Shown here: positions 1-11,925 of the stretch, one piece after another
Numbering within the stretch: position 1 is the first letter of the stretch
Layout of the letters: every line of letters starts with the position of its first letter
From: Ottelia alismoides
Lineage: Eukaryota; Streptophyta; Magnoliopsida; Alismatales; Hydrocharitaceae
Direction of reading: 5' to 3'
Length of the DNA: 64,000 nt
Assembly (NCBI GenBank): GCA_037367405.1
Contig: JAZKJV010002623.1
Span: 620,001 to 684,000 of the forward strand
Made by a program: the position numbers and the translations under genes
Notes under the pieces: generated by a model
What the model saw: only the letters and a program-made list of their open reading frames with translations
What the model was told of the DNA's origin: nothing
Database searches by the model: none

Positions 1-3000
1 TTGCTTCAAGAAACCAAGTTGCAATCCTGTAAGCGGGATGTGTGGCGTTCTTTCGACGTCGGGCCCATCTCTGAGTATCGTACTGTCGATGCGGTTGGTT
101 CTGCGAGGGGTATGCTAATTGACTGGAGGGATCGTGGCTTTGCCCTGCGATCGGAGCTAAGGGGCTCACATGTACTGACAATTCTTCTTGATTGTCTTTC
201 CTCGTTGAAGACTATTGTCGTCTCGTGTGTGTATGAGCCTTGCCAGGTCGGTGACCGTCGACAGCTGTGGGATGATCTTCGTTCGGCAAGAGCCTCCTTC
301 CCGAGGGGCGCGTGGCTGATAGGCGACGACTTCAATGTTACCTTGTTGTCATCCGACCGGCCGGGTTTGCATGGTGGCCAGGACCCGGGGTCAGCTGACT
401 TCGTGGAGTTTTTAGACGATTTGGAACTTGAGGTGATTGACGCACATGACACTAAATATACTTGGCGGAGCTTGGGCTCTCGCTCTCGCCTCGACCGGTT
501 CGTCGCTTCATCGGAACTTTTAAATCTGTTCCCCTCTTGCTTTGCCTTGACAAGGGTTCAGACTCGCTCGGATCATTCCCCCCTCGTTTGGGACTCGAGT
601 GAGCAAAACCCGCTCAGGGGCTTATTCAAGTACGAGAAGGCATGGTTGCTTGAAGAGTCTTTTCGCGAAATGGTATCCTCGCACTGGACCTCTACGGTCG
701 TCTCGGGCTCGGTAGTCTCAAAGTTCTACTAGAAACTTGTATCTTTGCGGGGAAGACTTTGTCTCTTCAAGAAGGAGTCACGCGATGCTCGCCGGGCGGC
801 CAGGGCCTCGGCTGAGGAGGTCATTGCCAGCCTTGACCAGCTCGAAGACTCTCGCTCTCTCTCCTCTAAGGATCTCGCAAGGGGGGAATCTTCTCTCAGG
901 CAGGTGGCGCTGGAGGACAAGAACAGAGTTGCAGAATGGCGCCAGAGATCTAGACACAAGTGGCTCGTGGAGGGGGATGCCAACACGGCATTCTTCCATC
1001 GTATTGCCAGCGGAAGACGATGTTTTAATGCTTTGCGCTCGATCATTGTGGATGGTGTCCGGGTCACGGGTGACAGGGAGATGGGCCATCTGATTGCTAA
1101 GCACTTCCGTGACTTCTCGTCGCGGTCCCTACTTCGCAGGTGGAGATGGTTGGGTCGGGGGGCGGAGAGGTTGTCGTCGGAGCATGCTTCGAGCTTGGTT
1201 GTGCCTGTGACGATGGAGGAGGTGCGGGCCGTCGTCTAGTCTCTTAACGCGGATGGCGCGCCCGGGCCGGACGGGTTCCCAGTGTCCTTTTATCGGGACT
1301 TCTGGGATCTGCTTGCTGGGGAGGTCCTCGAGGTGGTACAAGAGATGTGTTTGTACAATGCGGGGTTTGAGAAAATTAATCGGGCACTGATCGTTCTCCT
1401 ACCTAAGAATGGTGCGGCTGAGCGCATCGAGGATTTCCGACCAATCGCCCTTTCCAACGGGCTCTATCTGATCGTGGCTAAGGTGTTTGTCGTCCGCCTT
1501 AGTAGGGTTCTCGCGAACCTTATCTCTCCCGTCCAATCGACATTCGTCCCAGGCAGGCAAATTGGAGACTGTTTAGTTATGGCATCTGAGATTGTGGTGG
1601 AATGGAGGAGGCTTGGCAAAAAGGCTATGCTCTGGAAGGTAGATTTTGCAAAGGCTTACGATACTCTTGATTGGTGCTTCCTATGGGAAGCATTGGATAG
1701 GTGGGGATCCCCTGACATTTGGATATCTTGGATGAAGCGTTGTGATACCACAGCTTCTCTGGCGGTTCTTATAAATGGTCGTCCGGAGGGTGGGTTCTAC
1801 CAGCCTCAGCGGGGAATCAGGCAGGGGTGCCCCCTGGCCGCTCTTCTCTTCGTCATCGTGGCGGATGCGTTGGCATGTATGTTGGAGCAGGTTCAGCCTA
1901 TTCTCGGGCTCCTCCAAGGACGATCTTATTATTCCCCTGATCCAATATGCGGATGACACTATATTCTTCGTGGAGGGCGACAGGGAGGAGGTTGGGGCCG
2001 TCGCTACCGTGGGGAACTCTTTGGTGAACTCTCGGGTCTCGTCCAAAATCGAGACAAGTCCATTTTGGTGCCTTTTGCCTCCTCTGAGGAGGAGGCGAGG
2101 TCTTGTTCTGTTGACTTGGGGGTGGGATGCAGGAAACTGCAGATTCGCTACCTTGGGATGCCGCTTTCAGTCGGTCGGACGAGGTTGGCGGACTGGCTTC
2201 CGATCGTTGAGAAGATGGAGGCAGGCTGGCGGGGTGGAGATCCTCCATCCTCTTCAGGGGGGAGGTTGGTGCTAATGAAAGCAGTAATGGTGGCAATTCC
2301 CATATTCTTCATGTCTGCGAGAATTTTGCCGAAGGGGATTCGTGTACGTATTGAAGGGCTAATGAGGAGATTCCTATGGCGCGGGAGCGGGCAGACGACC
2401 AGGGGCGTACACCTTGTTTACTGGGATACGGTCACATTGCCGAAAGCGGAAGGCGGTTTGGATGTTCGAAAGCTGGATGCTATGAATGAAGCATTACTCC
2501 TGAAATGGATCTCCCGAATATGGGGGAGCGCTGAGGATGTGCTGCAAGTTGATCCGTCGTATCTACGATTGCCGGAGCCCTTTGCCTCTTGTGTCCCCTA
2601 CGGGTTTGCGGCCTTCCCTATTTTGGAAGGGGATTCTTACGCTACTTCCTCGCTTCCAGGACTTATTCCGGCCCATCTTGGGTAACGGCCTCTCTTTTGC
2701 CTTCTGGCTCGACAACTGGACCGATGAGGGGACACTCGCATCTCGTTTTCCAAGGCTTTTTGCCTTGGCGGCAGACAGGGAGGTAAAAATTGCCGATGTG
2801 TGGTGTGATGGGAACTGGATGCCCCGTTTTTGCGCAAATTTTTCGGATCAAAGACTCGATGAGTTCCTTCGACTGTGCCATTCTCTGGCCGGTTGCGAGG
2901 GCCCCAGGGGGGGCATGACCACTAGGTTTGGAGGGGCGCTCCTTTTTCGGTCAAGAAGGCTTATGCAGCTATTCGCAGACCGCCGCCTGCTCCTTCTGAG

Positions 3001-3538
3001 GTCCTCACTAAGGACTGCTCCTTGATTTGGGGGCTTCACCTCCCTGAACACATCGGATTCTTTCTATGGCTATTCAGGCGCAAGCGCTTAATGACTCGGG
3101 ACCGGTGCGCGCAGTTGTTGGGTTCTACTTCCGATTCTTGTTACATGTGTGGGGTGACCATTGAATCGGTGGACCATATGTTCTTTAATTGTCCATGCAC
3201 TGCAGATTCATGGGACGACCTGGGAATCGACTGGATTGACGTGTCTTCCTTCGACGTCTTTTGGGAGGCGTTCAGGTCTACTCCTCTCAGACCGCAGACG
3301 GAGGTGTTGGGTCCTATTTCGTTACTGTGGAGTACTTGGCTGGCGAGAAATGCCTTGGTATTCTCGGGCTGCAGGTTCTATAGGGAAAATGTTTTATCTC
3401 AGTCCAAGGCTTTTGTGGAAGCTTGGTCATCTTTGTGACCCTTTATTTTGTATTTTTAGATTTTTGTTTCTTTTTCTTTAATTAATATTATGGGGAGGGC
3501 ACCTTAGCGTGTTACCCCCTCTTTTGGTCTTCAAAAAA
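1..3538 (+). pseudogene. L1-type LINE ORF2 (endonuclease, RT, zf-RVT), 5' end outside window
   Basis: The order of domains is that of a plant L1 ORF2. An AP-endonuclease part (1-730) starts at the QETK motif. The reverse transcriptase (about 745-2685) includes PGPDGF, the QYADD catalytic box near 1945-1962, and LGMPLSVG. A zf-RVT end (3022-3438) carries CYMCG and DHMFFNC. The frame is broken by in-frame TAG codons at 730-732 and 1237-1239 and by frameshifts near 1910-1950, 2050, 2620 and 3020, so it is a pseudogene. The short 3' UTR ends in an A-run at 3533-3538. Right after it, minus-strand copia A gag resumes, so the LINE inserted into copia A. Its 5' end and left target duplication lie outside the window. 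Confidence 0.88.
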
Positions 3539-3540
3539 GT

Positions 3541-3890
3541 AATAGTCAAGGGATATAACCATGTAATTTTCCAAACATACCCCTTAGAGAAGTGTAAAGG
3601 GTATGGAGAGGGCGACCATTCTGCTTTGAAATGTAGACATCATGCTGAAGTTGCAGAATCTGACTCATTCTTTGTCGGAGAATATGTAGAGACGAGAATG
3701 TCCCACATAGCCTTTGTTGTGGCTGACTCAAAATGTCATTGGCTATCTCCATGGATATTGTTCCCGAAAGCCATACTCGTGCATACGCGCCGGCTGCCTC
3801 CCATGAGGTGTTAACCCCAGTCTTGTCGACAGGCTCCTCCTGTGTGAGGATATGCTTCTTGCCATTACATTGCATTAGACTCATGAACTG
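3541..3890 (-). pseudogene. gag fragment of copia A (downstream part)
   Basis: The minus-strand frame reads MSLMQCNGKKHILTQEEPVD, then YARVWLSGT and LHTLYTSLRGMF, which matches the gag of the intact element G. There is a frameshift near 3700 where the AKAMWDIL motif falls apart. The left end is the L1 insertion point and the right end is the copia B insertion point. Confidence 0.85.
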
Positions 3891-4033
3891 TGTTGAGATT
3901 CTTATATCTTGTGGTCTTTATTTATATTTGTTTATTTTCCCGTTTATATATGTAATTTTCTCATAGAGCTTTTCTCCTATATAAGAGAGCTCTAGGGCTT
4001 CGTGAAATATAATCATCATTTTTTCCTTCCATA
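3891..4033 (+). repeat. 5' LTR of copia B
   Basis: Begins TGTTGAGATTCTTATATC and contains the promoter-like CTCCTATATAAGAGAGCTC. It ends TTCCATA, where the terminal CA has mutated to TA; the 3' copy still ends CA. The PBS follows directly. Confidence 0.9.
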
Positions 4034-4586
4034 TGGTATCAAAGCGACGATCCTAGACCGGAGCCTGTGCCCTAGATCTGTCCCCACCAAAACCCTTCAA
4101 GCGTCGCCGACGAGGCAAGGCACGCACCGCTGCCATTGCAGGCGGAACCCCTTCTGTGCCGCTCGCCTTTCTCTCTCGTGCGCATCCTCACGCGCATTTG
4201 CGCACGCACCTCCGTGTGCGCCTTCAACCTCGCATACGCATGCATACGCACCTTCATGTGCGTCTCCTCGTGCACTCGCACCTAGCGCGTCTGTGTGTCT
4301 GCTCACGCGCCTGCGCCCTAGCGTGGATAAGCATCGTCGTGTGATGCTCCAGTGACGTAGACGCCTCCTCGCTCCATCATTCACAGTCACAGGTGCCTTC
4401 TACGGCTCCCACTTGGTCCTCTAGGGTGTGACCTAGTTGTCTAAAGACGTTCTAGCGACCCAAAGGAGTCCTCAAGGAATGGAAGTGGTTGTGGTTTGAG
4501 TCTACACCCACAACCATCTTCCCATATGTCTGTGTAGACATAACTTGTCCAGTTTACAACCCCAGTCTTGAGAGATAGTTGCCATC

Positions 4587-5594
4587 ATGTCAGACAACAA
4601 AGCAGATATTCCATCCCTGGGTGCTTTCAAAGGTCCGGTACCGATTGTGAAGAAGGATGGAATGAATTATGAACTGTTGTCCATGCAATTCATGAGTTTA
4701 ATGCAATGCAACGGCAATAAGCACATCCTCACGACAGAGGAGTCACGTGACAAGACTAGGACAAATGCCTCATGGGAGGCAGATGATGCATATGCACGCG
4801 TGTGGCTATCCGGAACTGTGTCAACGGAGATAGCCAATGATATTTTGAGTCAGTCTACTGCAAAGGCTATGTGGGATATTCTTGTCGCTACATAGTCACC
4901 GGCGAAGAATGAATTGAAGATACTGCAGCTTCAGCATGATATCTTCACGTCAAAGCAGAATGGTTGTCCCCTTCATACTCTCTATACTTCTTTGAGGGGT
5001 ATGTTTAAGAAGCTACATGGATACATTCCCTTGACTGCTATGCCAGAGCAGGTCAAGGCATACAGAGACTCAGTGATGACTGGGGTCTTTCTAACAGCTC
5101 TTGACCCTGAGTATGGTGTAGCTCGTGCCCAGATCCTTACTGATGTTACTATACCTCCGATGGAGGAGGCATATCGCAGATTGAGTAGAGTGTCTATATC
5201 CTCTAGTGGTACTTTACGGTCTCATACATCTTCAGCTATGGCTACATCACGTGGTAGAGGAAGCTCTACACCATATCGTGGTAGGGGAGGCCCTAACCGG
5301 GGCCAAGGAAGAGATGGTCGATCCCGTCAACCATGCACTTACAACCACAGGCCAGGCCACTCTGAGGAAACATGCTACTCCAAGAACGGGTTTCCTGTTT
5401 CAGCTCGAGTTGCAGAGCAGACACAACAGGTTGGGAGCTCATCACCTGTATCTGACCAGAGATTTGACGAGCTTGTTGTGCGGCTAAGGGAGATTATGCC
5501 TATTACATCTGGGTCTACCAGTTCTCCTTCAGGATCCTCAGAAGTAGCTGCCTCAGCATCAACTTCTATATCAGGTATAGGATGTCTTTACTAG
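4587..5594 (+). pseudogene. gag of copia B
   Basis: Starts MSDNKADIPSLGAFKG. One in-frame TAG at 4893-4895 splits it, and the same frame resumes with LKILQLQHDIFTSKQNG and LHTLYTSLRGMF. The zinc knuckle near 5334-5376 reads CTYNHRPGHSEETC: the second Cys of the CX2CX4HX4C pattern is Asn, so metal binding should be lost. An RGRG-rich basic stretch precedes it, as in element G. Confidence 0.85.
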
Positions 5595-8500
5595 TTGTTA
5601 CAGGGCAAATTTGCCAGAATGAATCATGGATTCCGGAGCATCCCATCATCTCTGTGGTGACAGAAGTCAGTTTAGTGTTTTTTGTCCGACTCAGCCTGGA
5701 CGGTATGTTGTGATAGCAGATGGGACATATTCTCCCATTACTGGTCAGGGAGAGGTGCAGTTGAATCACGGATTGAGGCTTTAGAATGTTCTTTATGCTC
5801 CTGATTTTTCAATGAGTTTACTTTCAATTAGTCAAATCACCAAATATTTACATTGTCGTGTCATATTTGATCCATATGCTCTTGTGTTTCAGGATATACT
5901 CATGGGTAGGGTGATTGGAGATGGCCGTGAGCAAGGAGGGCTATACAGACTCCTGCAATCTCCATATGTTGGTGTCTCCTCTCTTCACACTGGATATGTT
6001 TCTTCATATATGTGGCATCTTCGATTTGGTCATCTTCCTCTGCAGAAGCCGAGTCATGTTCTTCCACAGATTTCGCCTCGCTTACCTTTCCAGTGCGAGG
6101 CCTGCCAGCTTGGGAAGCATCATCGGTTCACATTCTAGAGTCATCAGGGTCAAAGTAGTCATAGTTTGTTCGAGTTAATCCATTTTGATATTTGGGGTCA
6201 TAGTCGTGTCCCAGATCTTCAGGGACACAGGTTTTATCTTGTTGTAGTCGATAAGTTTTCGAGATTGTCTTGCGTCTTTCTTCTTAAAAATAAGTATGAT
6301 GATGGTCATATTATTCAGTCCTTATTAATGAAATAAAGAATATTTTCTGCAAAAATCAAGTTTATACGTTCAGATAATGCACCGGAATTTTGCACTACTC
6401 AGCTTTCTCAGTTCCTTAGGTCTCACGGTATCGTGCATCAAACATCTTGTGCATATACCTCACAACAGAATGGGGTGGATGAACGAAAACATCACCACCT
6501 CCGGATGCTACCAGAACCCTTTTGATTCAGAGTCGTACTCCTCATTCATACTGAGGAGATGCGGTTCTAACTACTTGTTATCTGGTTAATCGTATGCCCT
6601 CTTCCGTATTAGGAGAGATCCCTTCTTGATTGCTTTTCCCGAGAATGATCTTTTTTCCCTTATGCCTCGTGTTTTTGGTTCAGTAGCTTTTGTTCATCAA
6701 ATGTCTCCTGCTCTTGACAAGCTCTCCCAAAGCCAACAAATGTGTGTTTGTAGGGTATTCTAAGACCCAAAGGAAAAACGTTGCTTTGGCCATGTTCGAC
6801 GAAGGTACTATGTCAGTGATGATGTCACCTTTTTTGAGTCCACTGTGTATTCATCTCCCAAAGGTGACAGGCTTACTCCATCAGAGGATGGAGAAGAGGT
6901 CTAAATGCCTCTTCCTTTGATCTCCATTGCATCTCCACCTCCTATACCGACACCTCCACCTGTGCCACCTCCGCCACCACCTCCATCATCACCTCCACCG
7001 CTACATCCACCATCTCCTAGTTTCTTTCTACAGGTTTACCAGCGACGGTCCCATGCTCATGTGCCTCCTCCATCATTCAGCACGCCCGAGGTATGTGCTG
7101 AACATTTGAGCTCTTCTAATGGCACTGGTGATTTGCATGTACAGAATGAGGTACAGGATGTCGTGGATACTATATCTTCTACAAGTGATGCGGATCTGGA
7201 CATACCTATTGCTCTACGGAGGCAGAAGCGGGCTTACACTATGCTTCCTCTAGCCTCATATGTTTCTTTGGATTGTCTCTCCATTTATTTTCAGAGGTTT
7301 GTTGCGGGACTGTCTTCTGTAGAGATACCACGAACCTATCAGGAGGCGTTACAGAGTGGCCATTGGCGTCTAGCTATGGAGGAAAAAATGGCAACCTTAC
7401 GATCTTGTGGTACATGGAGCATTGTACAGGCTCCTCCAGGAGCGTTTGTGGTTGGCAGCAAATGGGTGTTTACTGTAAAAAACCGAGCAGATGGCACCGT
7501 GGATAGATATAAGGCCAGGTTGGTTGCTCGAGGATTTACACAAACCTATGGAGTGGATTACCAAGACACATTTTAACTTGTTGCACGTCACTCTACACTA
7601 CGCATTCTAGTTGTTATTGTTGTTGTTGTACGTGACTGGCCGCTTTTCCAATTAGATGTAAAGAATGTGTTCTTGTATGGTGACCAGCAGAAGGAGGTTT
7701 ACATGCAACAGCCACCAAGGTTTGTTGATGAGGGGGAGTCCAGTATGGTGCGTCGTCTTCATAAGGCCATATATGGTCTTAAGCAGAGTCGGAGGGCTTG
7801 GTTTCAGAAGCTCTCAGAGTTGATTGAACAGACGGGGGTTCCTCCGATCTACTGCAGATCATTCTCTTTTTGTTAAGAGAACTCAGAGAGGTATTGTTGT
7901 TGTCCTGGTTTATGTTGATGAATTGTTACTGGTAGTGATACAGGGCTTCGGGCAACAAAGGATTTCCTTGGACAACAGTTTGTGACCAAGGACCTTGGTA
8001 CACTATGCTACTTCCTTGGCTTGGAGTTTGCACGGAATCAACAGGGTATGGTTATGACGCAAAGGAAGTATGCCACTAACCTTTTATCTAAGACAGGCAT
8101 GACAGGATGCAGACCTGCTACTACACCAATGGATCCTAATGCTAGGCTCTATGATGATGACTCTGAAGAGGTGGATAAGAGACGTTACAAAGAGCTAGTA
8201 AGAAAGGTGTTATACGTTACTATTACCAGGCATGATATATCATTTGTTGTAAGCAGAGTCAACCAGTTTATGGCACAGCCTAGACAGGTTCACATGGATG
8301 CAGTGTGCATGATTTTGAGATACCTGAAATCTTCTCCAAAAGTAGGTCTTCTTTTCAGAAGGGTTACATCCCTCACAGTTACTGGATGTGCAGATGCGGA
8401 TTACGCTGGGTGTCCCAAGGATAGGAAGTCCACATCAGGCTTCATTGTGTTTGTTGGTAGCTCAATGGTCTCATGACGAAGTAAGAAACAGATAGTTGTT

Positions 8501-8850
8501 ACTCGATCCAGTGATGAATCAGAATATAGGACTATGGCCTAAGGGAGTACAGAAATGATGTGGGCTAAATCAATTCTGACCGACTTAACTGTTGAGGTGC
8601 CCCTTCCTATGCACCTCAAATGTGATAATCAAGCATCATTGTTCATTGCTAATAATCCTGCCTTTCATGAGAGAACAAAATACATTGACGTAGGTTGTCA
8701 CTACACTCGTGAGTCGTGACTTGATCCAGAAGGGGTTGATCTCTACTACTCGCGTTGCTTCAGGAGATCAGATTGCAGACATGTTCACCAAAGCTCTAGC
8801 GATGGGTCCTTTTCATCGTTGCTGCTCCAAGATGAGCATGATAGACATAT
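5595..8850 (+). pseudogene. pol of copia B (protease, integrase, RT, RNase H)
   Basis: Fragments follow the copia order. The protease box DSGASHH lies near 5629. GAG-pre-integrase and the zinc region (WHLRFGHLPL, CEACQLGKHH) cover 5812-6138. Integrase pieces run to about 6900. A Pro-rich linker lies at 6905-7010. RT runs 7370-8100 with KWVFTV, LDVKNV and FVTKDLGTL. RNase H is at 8390-8830 with ADADYAGCPKDRKSTSGF. Many stops and frameshifts make it non-functional. The C-terminus lies just upstream of the polypurine tract. Confidence 0.85.
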
Positions 8851-8869
8851 ATGCTCCAGCTTAGGGGAG

Positions 8870-9012
8870 TGTTGAGATTCTTATGTCTTGTGGTCTTCAT
8901 TTATATTTGTTTATTTTCTAGTTTATCTTATGTAATTGTCCCATAGAGATTTTCTCCTATATAAGAGAGCTCTATGGCTTCGTGAAACATAATCCTTGTT
9001 TTCCCTTCCACA
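8870..9012 (+). repeat. 3' LTR of copia B
   Basis: Begins TGTTGAGATTCTTATG and ends TTCCACA. It follows the polypurine tract and precedes the AACTG duplication. Confidence 0.9.
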
Positions 9013-9116
9013 AACTGCATGGCCCATAGTTCATAATTAGTTCCATCCATCTTCACAATGGATATTGGATCTTTGAAGGCACCCATGGATGGAATATCTA
9101 CTTTGTTGTCTGACAT
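9013..9116 (-). pseudogene. gag N-terminus of copia A
   Basis: Starts MSDNKVDIPSMGAFKD and continues to YELWAMQF, where copia B interrupts it. The part beyond B (3885 downward) continues the same protein, so both pieces were one gag before insertion. Confidence 0.85.
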
Positions 9117-9578
9117 GATGACAACAATCTCTCAAAACTGGGGTTGCAAACTTGGACAAAGAATGTCTACACAGACATATAGGCAAATGGTTGTGGGTGT
9201 AGATTCATACCACAACCACTTCCATTCTCTGAAGACTCCTTCGGAAGGTTAGGGTGTCTTTAGATTGTCAAGTCACACCCTAGAAGATCAGATCAAAGCC
9301 CAACAAGAGGCTTGCGATGGTGCTCACAGACGCGCGGGGACGCAGGCGCACGTGGGCACGACCACGCAAGTGTGCAGGCGTGCGGGGCCACGCAACGGTG
9401 CAGGCGCGCCGAGGCGCGAAGGAGTAAGCGCGGAGGCGAGCAGGGGTGCAGGCGCGCAAGGCGCGGGCGCGGAGGCGCGCTGGAGCATGCGGCGGCGGCT
9501 ATAGACGACGTGTAGGGTTTTGGTGGGGACGAGGATTTAGGGCACATGCTCCGGTCTAGGACCGTCGCTCCGATACCA
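9117..9578 (-). other. 5' leader and primer-binding site of copia A
   Basis: Untranslated leader between PBS and gag. The reverse complement of 9567-9578 is TGGTATCGGAGC, matching the initiator tRNA-Met primer site with one change. The leader is strikingly GC-rich around 9290-9500, as in the other members of this lineage. Confidence 0.75.
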
Positions 9579-9726
9579 TGTAGAAGTGTATAAGGGATCA
9601 AAGTTGCATTCAACGTAGCCTTAGAACTCTTTTATATAGGACAAAAGCTCTAGGAAAAATTACATAGATAGCCGAAAGAAACAGAAAAATTACAGGATAA
9701 CATCTAATGACATAAATATCTCAACA
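9579..9726 (-). repeat. 5' LTR of copia A
   Basis: 148 bp that begins TGTTGAGATATTT and ends CTACA on the minus strand, with a TATA-type CCTATATAAAAGAG. It abuts the PBS. Its 3' partner is not in the window. Confidence 0.8.
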
Positions 9727-9897
9727 AGATTCAATATGCATAAAATTTGATAAAAAAAACACAAAAATAAATAGTCAAGAAAATATTATTAAATATGAAG
9801 AAGATGAAGAACAAACATTCATTGATATAACTAAGATAAAAGACACAAATACACATAATCTACCTAAAGAATGAATGTTTAACAAGGAACACCCTAA

Positions 9898-10263
9898 GAT
9901 CCCATTTGGTTGGGGGGTTACCCCCCACTTTGGGTGGGTAACCCCCCAAAACCCACACTTTTAACCCACTAGTGGGGCCCACTCCCTTCCCATCAAAAAA
10001 ATTATATATTATACCATCATATCATCTAAAAATCATAAAATACTTAACTTCTACTCACTATTCCAAACTTCAATACAATCATATCACAACAATCACCCAC
10101 TTTTTCAACTTTCAATACAATCATATCATAATAACTATCAACTTTTTCAAATTCCAATACAATCATATCACACAAACCCTCCCAACCCTTAACCCACCAA
10201 CCAAACACACAAACACAAAACCGGGTTATCCTCCCCTGGATAACCCACGAACCAAACGCACCA
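9898..10263 (+). mobile_element. Harbinger/Tourist-like MITE in copia C (TSD TAA)
   Basis: 366 bp with imperfect inverted ends of about 23 bp sharing TTTGGTT and GGGTTA. It is flanked by TAA at 9895-9897 and 10264-10266. Removing element plus one TAA restores the copia C frame across His-Pro-Lys-Ala-Gln-Val. It has no coding capacity. The TAA duplication points to the PIF/Harbinger superfamily. Confidence 0.8.
10055..10180 (+). repeat. Three imperfect tandem units inside the MITE
   Basis: The core CAATACAATCATATCA occurs three times at about 42-43 bp spacing (near 10071, 10113 and 10155), with CTTTTTCAA between copies. Confidence 0.7.
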
Positions 10264-10750
10264 TAAAGCTCAAGTAATTGGAGAAATATCAGATAAAGTT
10301 AAAACTAGATCTCTTAACATTAACTTTGTTCTTGATGCTTATGTATCACAAATAGAACCTAATAAGATAAAAGATGCACTAAAAGATGAATCATGGATAA
10401 TAGCAATGCAAGAAGAACTTAATCAATTCACAAGAAATGAAGTTTGGGAACTTGTACCTAAATCAGAAAACACCTCAATAATTGGAACAAAATGGGTTTA
10501 CAGAAACAAATCAAATGAGGAAGTCAAGTGATTAGGAATAAAGCTAAGACTAGTTGCACAATGTTATAATGAAGAAAAAGGTATAGATTTTGATGAAACT
10601 TATGCACCCGTAGCCAGACTAGAATCAATTAGGATGCTAAGTCTCATCTTGGTTGTTGGTAAAGATATTGGGAAAAATGAAAAGTCGATATATAAATAGA
10701 ACAGTTTTTTAATGAAGGGAAAAATAAATTTAGATAAAGAAAATACTTAC

Positions 10751-10962
10751 TTCTTTACATCAGGAAGCTTAAGAAGGCAGGTGAAGAATGTCTCGAGGAC
10801 TGTAAGAAAAAACATGTCAGCCAAATAATATTGGCCATCCTGTTTAGTTGAACTCTTGTTGGAATTATGAACGGTTTCTTCTTTCGTGGAGTCTCCCCAT
10901 GGGTATGTTAAAGAATTGCTGTTTCTCTTTAATAAAGCTGCACAAAATCCAGCTGCCCAGAC
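10751..10962 (-). CDS. Exon 3 of the DUF829/TMEM53-like gene
   Basis: This exon has 70 codons plus two bases. It starts VWAAGFCAALLKRNSNSLTY, the expected DUF829 continuation after exon 2, and ends in FFTCLLKLPDVK plus AA. The acceptor is TTTTTGAAG|GTC, behind a T-run further upstream. The donor is AA|GTAAGTATTT at 10751/10750, a very good consensus. The middle (about residues 22-44, STKEETVHNSNKSSTK) is a low-complexity polar linker, while both ends are family-like. The C-terminal part of the family, including the conserved His region, is not in this window and must lie left of position 1 behind intron 3. With exons 1 and 2 this gives about 300 residues of open frame and no stop. Confidence 0.9.
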
Positions 10963-11039
10963 CTTCAAAAACACGTTGCAGAATTTCCACCCAAAAAAAA
11001 CATCACTATGTAGTGTCAGAAATGTCAGAAAAAGGTCAA

Positions 11040-11925
11040 ATGCCAAAAGTTCATAAAATCATGTTATGAATTAGTAAGAAAAACACACGGATATATTGTA
11101 AAGGATGAATAAAATCAGGAACATTAATTGGAATCATGTAATAAGAAGAGAGCACGCCAAGAAAAAGCTTGTTATTATTCACCTTGCTGACATTCAACAA
11201 TACATAAAGCTATAACAAGAAGAGTATAAATTAAATAGAAAGACAGTACAAGAAATTCCGAGGCAAAAGAAAAATGTCAAGGCATGTGGGTGGTTGTATT
11301 ACAGCAGAACTTTGTAACATCAATGGACTCACATATATCCCAAAACGTGATATAAATGGATTCCTATATCGCAAATTGTAACATAAATGAACTCCTATCT
11401 CAAAAAAAGAATTGGACTGTCTTTCAGTGTGCACATCACGATCCACCTTACTCCAATAACCTTCTAGATGATGTCATTGTTGACCAACCAGATTTGAAAA
11501 TCAACAATGGACCCTTTACTGTCTATCTAAAACCTGACACCAACAGCCACAATCTTTTGACTTCAACACATGCGAATCTCCTGTCCATGTTTACAAGAGC
11601 AATGCACGAACTATAAGGCCTTTGACATAGACTGGATGACATAAAAAGATAATGTTAAACCACCAAAATTGTGCAAGCAACTAAATTTTATTTTGCTGTT
11701 TCCGAGCTTGCTCACCAAGATAAATTTATAGTTCAACAGTCCCACATTTTGTCATCGAGTCTACCACAGAATTCTTACCTCTCCACTATCAAACCTATAT
11801 CCAAGCATGTATGTCACATAAATAAATCCATAATAACAAAACAAAGCTCCGCCACAATCTCCAACTAAGTCCAGAGTTTCAGCAAACATCGAGTCAAAAA
11901 TGCATGCTAGTCATGCTCCTTATCA
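11040..11925. other. Unannotated AT-rich part of intron 2
   Basis: Only short ORFs without family resemblance; no terminal repeats recognised. Confidence 0.5.

Larger units (their letters stand above)
3891..9012 (+). mobile_element. Copia element B, complete but decayed, inserted in copia A
   Basis: Two 143-bp LTRs, a PBS (TGGTATCAAAGC at 4034), gag, pol and a polypurine tract (TTAGGGGAG just before 8870). The 5-bp target duplication AACTG at 3886-3890 and 9013-9017 interrupts copia A gag. The LTRs differ at over a dozen sites, so the insertion is old. Confidence 0.93.
3539..9726 (-). mobile_element. Copia element A (partial, interrupted by copia B and the L1)
   Basis: Minus-strand Ty1/copia of the short-LTR lineage shared with B, F, G and H. 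Visible parts are the 5' LTR (9579-9726), the primer-binding site, a GC-rich leader and the gag start (9116 downward), then gag resumes at 3885-3541. Copia B (3891-9012) sits inside gag. The rest of A, with its 3' LTR, would lie beyond the L1, outside the window. Confidence 0.85.
9727..10662 (+). pseudogene. Copia C pol fragment (linker and RT), split by a MITE
   Basis: A different copia lineage from A, B, F, G and H. Before the MITE the + strand reads EQTFIDITKIKDTNTHNLPK and ends near the codons for His-Pro-Lys. After the MITE it continues VIGEISDKVKTRS, SWIIAMQEELNQFTRNEVWE, IIGTKWVYRNK and FDETYAPVARLESIRM, the start of a copia RT. It has a frameshift near 10530 and an in-frame stop (TGA at 9872). 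Homology stops near 10662, about 90 bp before exon 3. Copia A sits on its left side. Confidence 0.8.
1..10750 (-). other. Intron 3 of the DUF829/TMEM53-like gene (partial, at least 10,750 bp)
   Basis: Starts with GTAAGTATTT at 10750. No acceptor followed by a DUF829-like exon was found before the left edge, so the intron continues outside the window. It is filled by copia C, A and B, an L1 LINE and a MITE. Confidence 0.75.

Noticed and set aside
10066..10175. CRISPR-like spaced repeats
   Set aside because: Only three imperfect units inside a plant MITE; the spacers are also repeats.
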